From positions 2,046,001 to 2,110,000 of the forward strand of contig CBDCVA010000002.1 in NCBI GenBank assembly GCA_965222935.1: a DNA stretch of 64,000 nucleotides. The letters are read 5' to 3'. The notes under the pieces were generated by a model that was not told the DNA's origin, made no database searches, and worked only from the letters and a program-made list of their open reading frames with translations. A program made the position numbers and the translations under genes. Shown here piece by piece: positions 61,019 through 64,000 of this stretch. The DNA comes from CBDCVA01 sp965222935 [NCBI: Candidatus Latescibacterota bacterium]. Lineage in GTDB: Bacteria > Latescibacterota > CBDCVA01. The first letter of the stretch is position 1, and each line of letters opens with the position of its first letter.

Positions 61019-62437
61019 CTATCTCCGGGGACGCTCCAGGTCCCTGAGGGCCAACTGCCCCTGCCGGGCCAGGTCGATGGCCTGGGCCAGGATGCGCGCG
61101 GCCTCCTGCGGGGCGTGAAAGCCCATCGAGTTCTCCGCCTCGATGAAGTCCACGTAGAACGCAGCCCGCCGATGGAAGTCCTGAGCGTCGGCCAGTTCGG
61201 CGTCGGTTCTGCCCGCATCGCGAGCGGACCCCAGGTCGCCGATCAGCTCCACGAGCGCGTCGATGGCCCAGTTGCGTAGCTCGAAGGTCGTCTTCTGGAT
61301 GGTTTCCACGCGCGCACGGAGATCGTCCTCGGACCGCCTGTGGCACGTCTGACAGGCTCGGTTGATGTTCAGGACGGGACTGCGCACGTGGTGGTCGCTT
61401 ATCTTGAGCGAACCCTCCCGCACATAGGGCATGTGGCAGTCGGCGCAGGCCACGCCCGAGCGCGCGTGGATACCCTGGCTCCATAGCTCGAACTCCGGGT
61501 GGTTCACCTTGATCACCGGCGTCCCCGCCTCCTCGTGGATGAAGTCTCTGACGCCGGTCTCCTGGTAGTACTGCAGTATGTCGTCCGCTCTGATCCCGTT
61601 GGCCCACGGGTAGACCAGGCGTTTTTCGGGCCCTTTGAAGTAGTACTCGACGTGGCATTGGGCGCAGACGAAGGTGCGCATCTGTTGCCGCGTCGCCATG
61701 GTGTTCGGGTCGTAGCCCTCGATGCCCTCCGACGCCTTGAGCGCGCGGATGCCCTCGATGAACCCCGGTCGCGTGATCCGCAACTGCATCGTCTCGGGGT
61801 CGTGGCAGTCGATGCAGGCGATCGGATGTTCCACTAGCTTGCGAGCTTCGGCGTAGGGCAGTGGGTTGATCTTCTCGAAGCCCCTCATGAGGTCGCCGTC
61901 GCCGGATTCCTTGTACGCTGCGTAGACCGAGGCGTGGCAGTGCAGACACGTGCCGGGCAGCTTGGCGGCGGCCTGCCGATCGGTGAACGTCTGGTCCTTG
62001 AGCATGTACGCGTGGCCCCGGTCCTCCCGGAAGTCCACCGCGAAGGCGTAACCGGCCCACAGAGTCGCTAGCCGCGGATCCTCCTCAAGGCGCGATTGCC
62101 CGACAACCGAGCGTGGGTCCGCCTCGCTCGGCGTCCGTGGCATGGCCTCGCTCCCGCCGAAGCGCGTGCGTACCTGGTCCACCGTCCGCTTGTAGCCGTC
62201 GAACTGCATCGGGAAGTTCTTGCCCCACGTTACCGGGTCCACGGTCTGGTCGGTGAGTTCGACGACCCGGAAGAACGGGTTTTTCGCTTCCTGCTTGCGT
62301 TCGAGGATGTTGACGAGCAGCGCGGCGGATCCCGCCGCCACGGCTGTGGCGACGGCTGCGATCAGCGCTATCAGGCCGATGCGGCTCCCGCGTTGGCGGC
62401 GGCTGCCCGGCGGAGTGTCAAGAGGCGTCTGGGCCAT
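61019..62437 (-). CDS. nrfA: Pentahaem cytochrome c nitrite reductase NrfA, CXXCH type
   Basis: Reduces nitrite to ammonia with six electrons outside the cytoplasmic membrane. Residues about 20-43 form the N-terminal membrane/signal segment. Five haem sites are all CXXCH: CLHCH (164-168), CIDCH (208-212), CAQCH (258-262), CADCH (331-335) and CQTCH (362-366). The first, the catalytic haem, is CXXCK in best-known NrfA but CXXCH in a recognised subgroup. The active-site Tyr lies in CHVEYYFK and HPEFELW supplies the conserved late histidine. It follows nrfH by 41 bases. Confidence 0.93.
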   Translation of the reverse strand: MAQTPLDTPPGSRRQRGSRIGLIALIAAVATAVAAGSAALLVNILERKQEAKNPFFRVVELTDQTVDPVTWGKNFPMQFDGYKRTVDQVRTRFGGSEAMPRTPSEADPRSVVGQSRLEEDPRLATLWAGYAFAVDFREDRGHAYMLKDQTFTDRQAAAKLPGTCLHCHASVYAAYKESGDGDLMRGFEKINPLPYAEARKLVEHPIACIDCHDPETMQLRITRPGFIEGIRALKASEGIEGYDPNTMATRQQMRTFVCAQCHVEYYFKGPEKRLVYPWANGIRADDILQYYQETGVRDFIHEEAGTPVIKVNHPEFELWSQGIHARSGVACADCHMPYVREGSLKISDHHVRSPVLNINRACQTCHRRSEDDLRARVETIQKTTFELRNWAIDALVELIGDLGSARDAGRTDAELADAQDFHRRAAFYVDFIEAENSMGFHAPQEAARILAQAIDLARQGQLALRDLERPRR

Positions 62438-62478
62438 GAGGCTGCCTCACGATGGGCTATGGGTGGGGGCCTGGGCCA

Positions 62479-62931
62479 TCATCGGGGATGCCCAACCGAA
62501 CGATGACAGCGAACGCACGATAGCCGCGTGCCGCCATGATGAGGCGTTTCAATGACGTCCACGACGGACTGATGGCATCGGCGGCATGTGGTTTCGGTGA
62601 TCTCACGGTTGTGCGGCTTGATGCGTATGGGTTCGGCGAAGCGGCCCGAGGTGAATGCGAAAGAGTGCCAGAAGCCGTTCGAGGCCTTGGTCGCGTACTT
62701 CGACAGGTAGCCCGCCGGGGTGTGGCAGTCGTTGCACGCTGCGACCGCGCGGTGGCTTGATCTGATCCAGCCGTCGTATTGCTTGCGCATAATGTGGCAG
62801 TTCACGCAAGCTGCGGGATCGTCGGTCAGATACGAAATGCCCTTCGCATAGATGAAGGTATAGCCGCCGACCCCCAAGGCGAGGCCGATCGCGGCCCCGA
62901 GGAGGATGCCCAAGATGGCGCGCTGCGTCAT
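62479..62931 (-). CDS. nrfH: Tetrahaem quinol dehydrogenase NrfH
   Basis: A 150-residue membrane-anchored NapC/NirT-type cytochrome, the quinol-oxidising partner of NrfA. One N-terminal helix (LGILLGAAIGLALGVGGYTF) is followed by four CXXCH haem sites at 42-46, 66-70, 116-120 and 139-143. The order nrfH then nrfA on the minus strand is the usual operon. The pair allows respiratory ammonification or nitrite detoxification. No regulatory site is evident upstream; the 304-base gap holds a dispersed repeat. Confidence 0.92.
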   Translation of the reverse strand: MTQRAILGILLGAAIGLALGVGGYTFIYAKGISYLTDDPAACVNCHIMRKQYDGWIRSSHRAVAACNDCHTPAGYLSKYATKASNGFWHSFAFTSGRFAEPIRIKPHNREITETTCRRCHQSVVDVIETPHHGGTRLSCVRCHRSVGHPR

Positions 62932-63046
62932 CGAACGGAGCTCTCTAGTTGAGGGACGCGGCGCACCATGGCCTGCGATGGGAAGCTGGCGATGCTCTCA
63001 CACGTCCCGACGTTTCCAGAGTAGTGCTTCATAACCCCACTGTCCG

Positions 63047-63067
63047 CCCTGTGAGCTCGTCGAAGGG
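63047..63067. repeat. Dispersed palindromic intergenic repeat, copy 2
   Basis: CCCTGTGAGCTCGTCGAAGG followed by G. It is the inverse-complement form of the element at 18155-18173, with a two-base insertion after CCCTG and one change. Confidence 0.42.
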
Positions 63068-63153
63068 TGCGCTTCCCCCCTCACGAAGAACGGATCGGGG
63101 AGGTTGCGCAAGGGTGATCCTAGCATGGGCGGCCTTCTCAGAAAAGAAAGGGC

Positions 63154-63180
63154 TTGACGCTCTCGAAGGCGTGATATACT
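63154..63180 (+). promoter_or_regulatory. Promoter of the DUF362 gene
   Basis: TTGACG at 63154-63159 and TATACT at 63175-63180, with a short 15-base spacer; the -10 is preceded by TGA, an extended -10. Transcription would begin about 45-50 bases before the ATG at 63236. Confidence 0.4.
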
Positions 63181-63235
63181 GTAGGCGTCTCTGCGCTTGA
63201 TCACTTTCAACGCTTTTGGACTCCAGGGGGTTTCT

Positions 63236-64000
63236 ATGCGTGCGCTACTTGCACAGTGTGTGGCTATTGCACTCGTGGGCGCTGGCGGCGCGTCCGCGGC
63301 CGAACGCGCCACAGTCGCCGTTATTGCGTCGGACATGCCCGGCCTGGCGGTCCGGGCGCACGCCGACAGTGTCCCCTCCCAGGAGGCCATCAATGAGATG
63401 GTCCGCGAGGCGATGCTGGCTGGCGGCATCCGCGATGTGCTCAGGCCGGACGCCAGGCACGTGCTCCTCAAGCCGTGCATCGTCGTCGCCGTGAGGTCAT
63501 CCTGGCGCAACACCGACCCGCGCGCGGTCAAGGCCGTGGCGCTGGTCGTGCATGAGATCGCGCCCAAAGCCAAGATCACCGTCGGAGAGGGTCCCGGCGC
63601 CTGGATGAAAGAGGCGCGCCCGGAGGTCAAACACTGGGAGCTGACCATCGCCGACGGCTTCGAGACCGAGGGGTACTACGCCGCGTTCGAGGACCCGCGT
63701 CTGGCCGATGCCGAGATCGAGTTCGTGGACCTCAACTTCGCCGAGCCGCGTCTGGTGAAGGTGCCCGGCGGAGGCTGGGCGCGCGACGAGTACTGGATCG
63801 CAGCGCCGGTCCTCGAAGCCGATGTGGCCATCACGGTCCCGCGGATTAAGACGCATGCGGCCAGCCATGGCGGCATCACCGTGGCCATGAAGAACCAGAT
63901 GGGCGTGGCCCCGGGGATGAAGTATGGCTGGCCCAAGAAGACGGGTTACCCCTCTGGCTCGGGCAATCCCGGCATCCCGCACTCACCGGAGATCCTGGGC
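63236..64000 (+). CDS. Secreted DUF362-domain protein (truncated by window end)
   Basis: A frame open from ATG 63236 to the last base, 255 codons with no stop. A Sec signal peptide covers residues 1-22 (QCVAIALVGAGGASA, cut before AERATVAV). The following sequence fits DUF362: VLLKPCIVVAV, KITVGEGPGAWMKE, then ADVAITVPRIKTHAASHGGI and VAMKNQMGVAPG. Members are often iron-sulfur-associated, but the C-terminal cysteines, if any, lie beyond the window. Function unknown. Confidence 0.8.
   Translation, partial: MRALLAQCVAIALVGAGGASAAERATVAVIASDMPGLAVRAHADSVPSQEAINEMVREAMLAGGIRDVLRPDARHVLLKPCIVVAVRSSWRNTDPRAVKAVALVVHEIAPKAKITVGEGPGAWMKEARPEVKHWELTIADGFETEGYYAAFEDPRLADAEIEFVDLNFAEPRLVKVPGGGWARDEYWIAAPVLEADVAITVPRIKTHAASHGGITVAMKNQMGVAPGMKYGWPKKTGYPSGSGNPGIPHSPEILG

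Larger units (their letters stand above)
62932..63235. other. Divergent gap between nrfH and the DUF362 gene
   Basis: This 304-base region separates divergent genes. It holds a dispersed palindromic repeat copy at 63047-63067 and a promoter for the plus-strand gene at 63154-63180. I saw no convincing regulator-binding site (for example an FNR-like TTGAT-N4-ATCAA box) for nrfHA. Confidence 0.4.

Overview
The window is high-GC bacterial DNA with dense, mostly short-gap operons. I see no phage, insertion sequence, rRNA or CRISPR array. The gene content suggests an uncultivated, non-proteobacterial lineage rather than a well-studied model: three tandem copies of a large DUF6785-type membrane protein, two phytanoyl-CoA dioxygenase (PhyH) proteins, many stand-alone cupin, SMP-30, RraA and mandelate-racemase-type enzymes, an all-CXXCH NrfHA, and an HPr/EI pair with no visible EII. 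I cannot assign a phylum from sequence alone. Groups such as Latescibacterota, Poribacteria, Armatimonadota or Chloroflexota would fit this repertoire, but that is inference.

Layout. 1-1886: end of an unknown gene, then dapA-dapB (lysine and meso-DAP synthesis). 1910-4336: a convergent, large lipoprotein amidase with one intact and one degenerate amidase domain. 4542-9818: FAD oxidoreductase, small protein, ABC exporter, YqeC and a zinc-type dehydrogenase. 9870-10699: an AT-rich HEPN-like gene beside an orphan coding tail. 10696-17989 (minus): one probable operon valS-ptsH-ptsI-metK-ahcY with a good promoter at 18059-18087. 18218-24261 (minus): the DUF6785 triplet. 24492-28601: paired beta-propeller proteins, a lipocalin-like protein, a lipoprotein gene bracketed by a 25-bp direct repeat, and a BtuF-type binding protein. 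28598-35090: ankyrin protein, SMP-30, TenA, cupins and a MIP18-domain fusion. 35427-35604: tRNA-Arg(CCT) and tRNA-Glu(TTC). 35710-46324: HIT protein, an Fpg remnant, RraA, methyltransferases, PhyH, aminotransferase, thiolase/DUF35, phosphonatase, a DNA methyltransferase, amidohydrolase and Rieske protein.

The most coherent functional block is 46503-57976. It holds a three-gene split glutamate-synthase-like set (GATase, GXGXG, FMN subunits), a four-gene heterotetrameric sarcosine-oxidase-like set (B, D, A, G) and a GlnT-type glutamine synthetase. Together these are the parts list of the N-methylglutamate route for methylamine use: gamma-glutamylmethylamide synthetase, N-methylglutamate synthase and N-methylglutamate dehydrogenase. 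The large alpha-like subunit keeps two complete sets of [2Fe-2S]-type cysteines, which fits a dehydrogenase rather than an oxidase. A DoxX protein and an HxG-type PhyH protein sit inside the block.

58173-62931 carries a mandelate racemase-like enzyme, a ThDP enzyme and the nrfHA nitrite reductase (ammonia-forming). The window ends inside a secreted DUF362 protein. Several loci look like recent rearrangement or decay: the AT-rich HEPN island, the Fpg remnant, a probable frameshift in the DNA methyltransferase, and two genes (ptsI and the Rieske gene) whose conserved N-termini extend upstream of any normal start codon.
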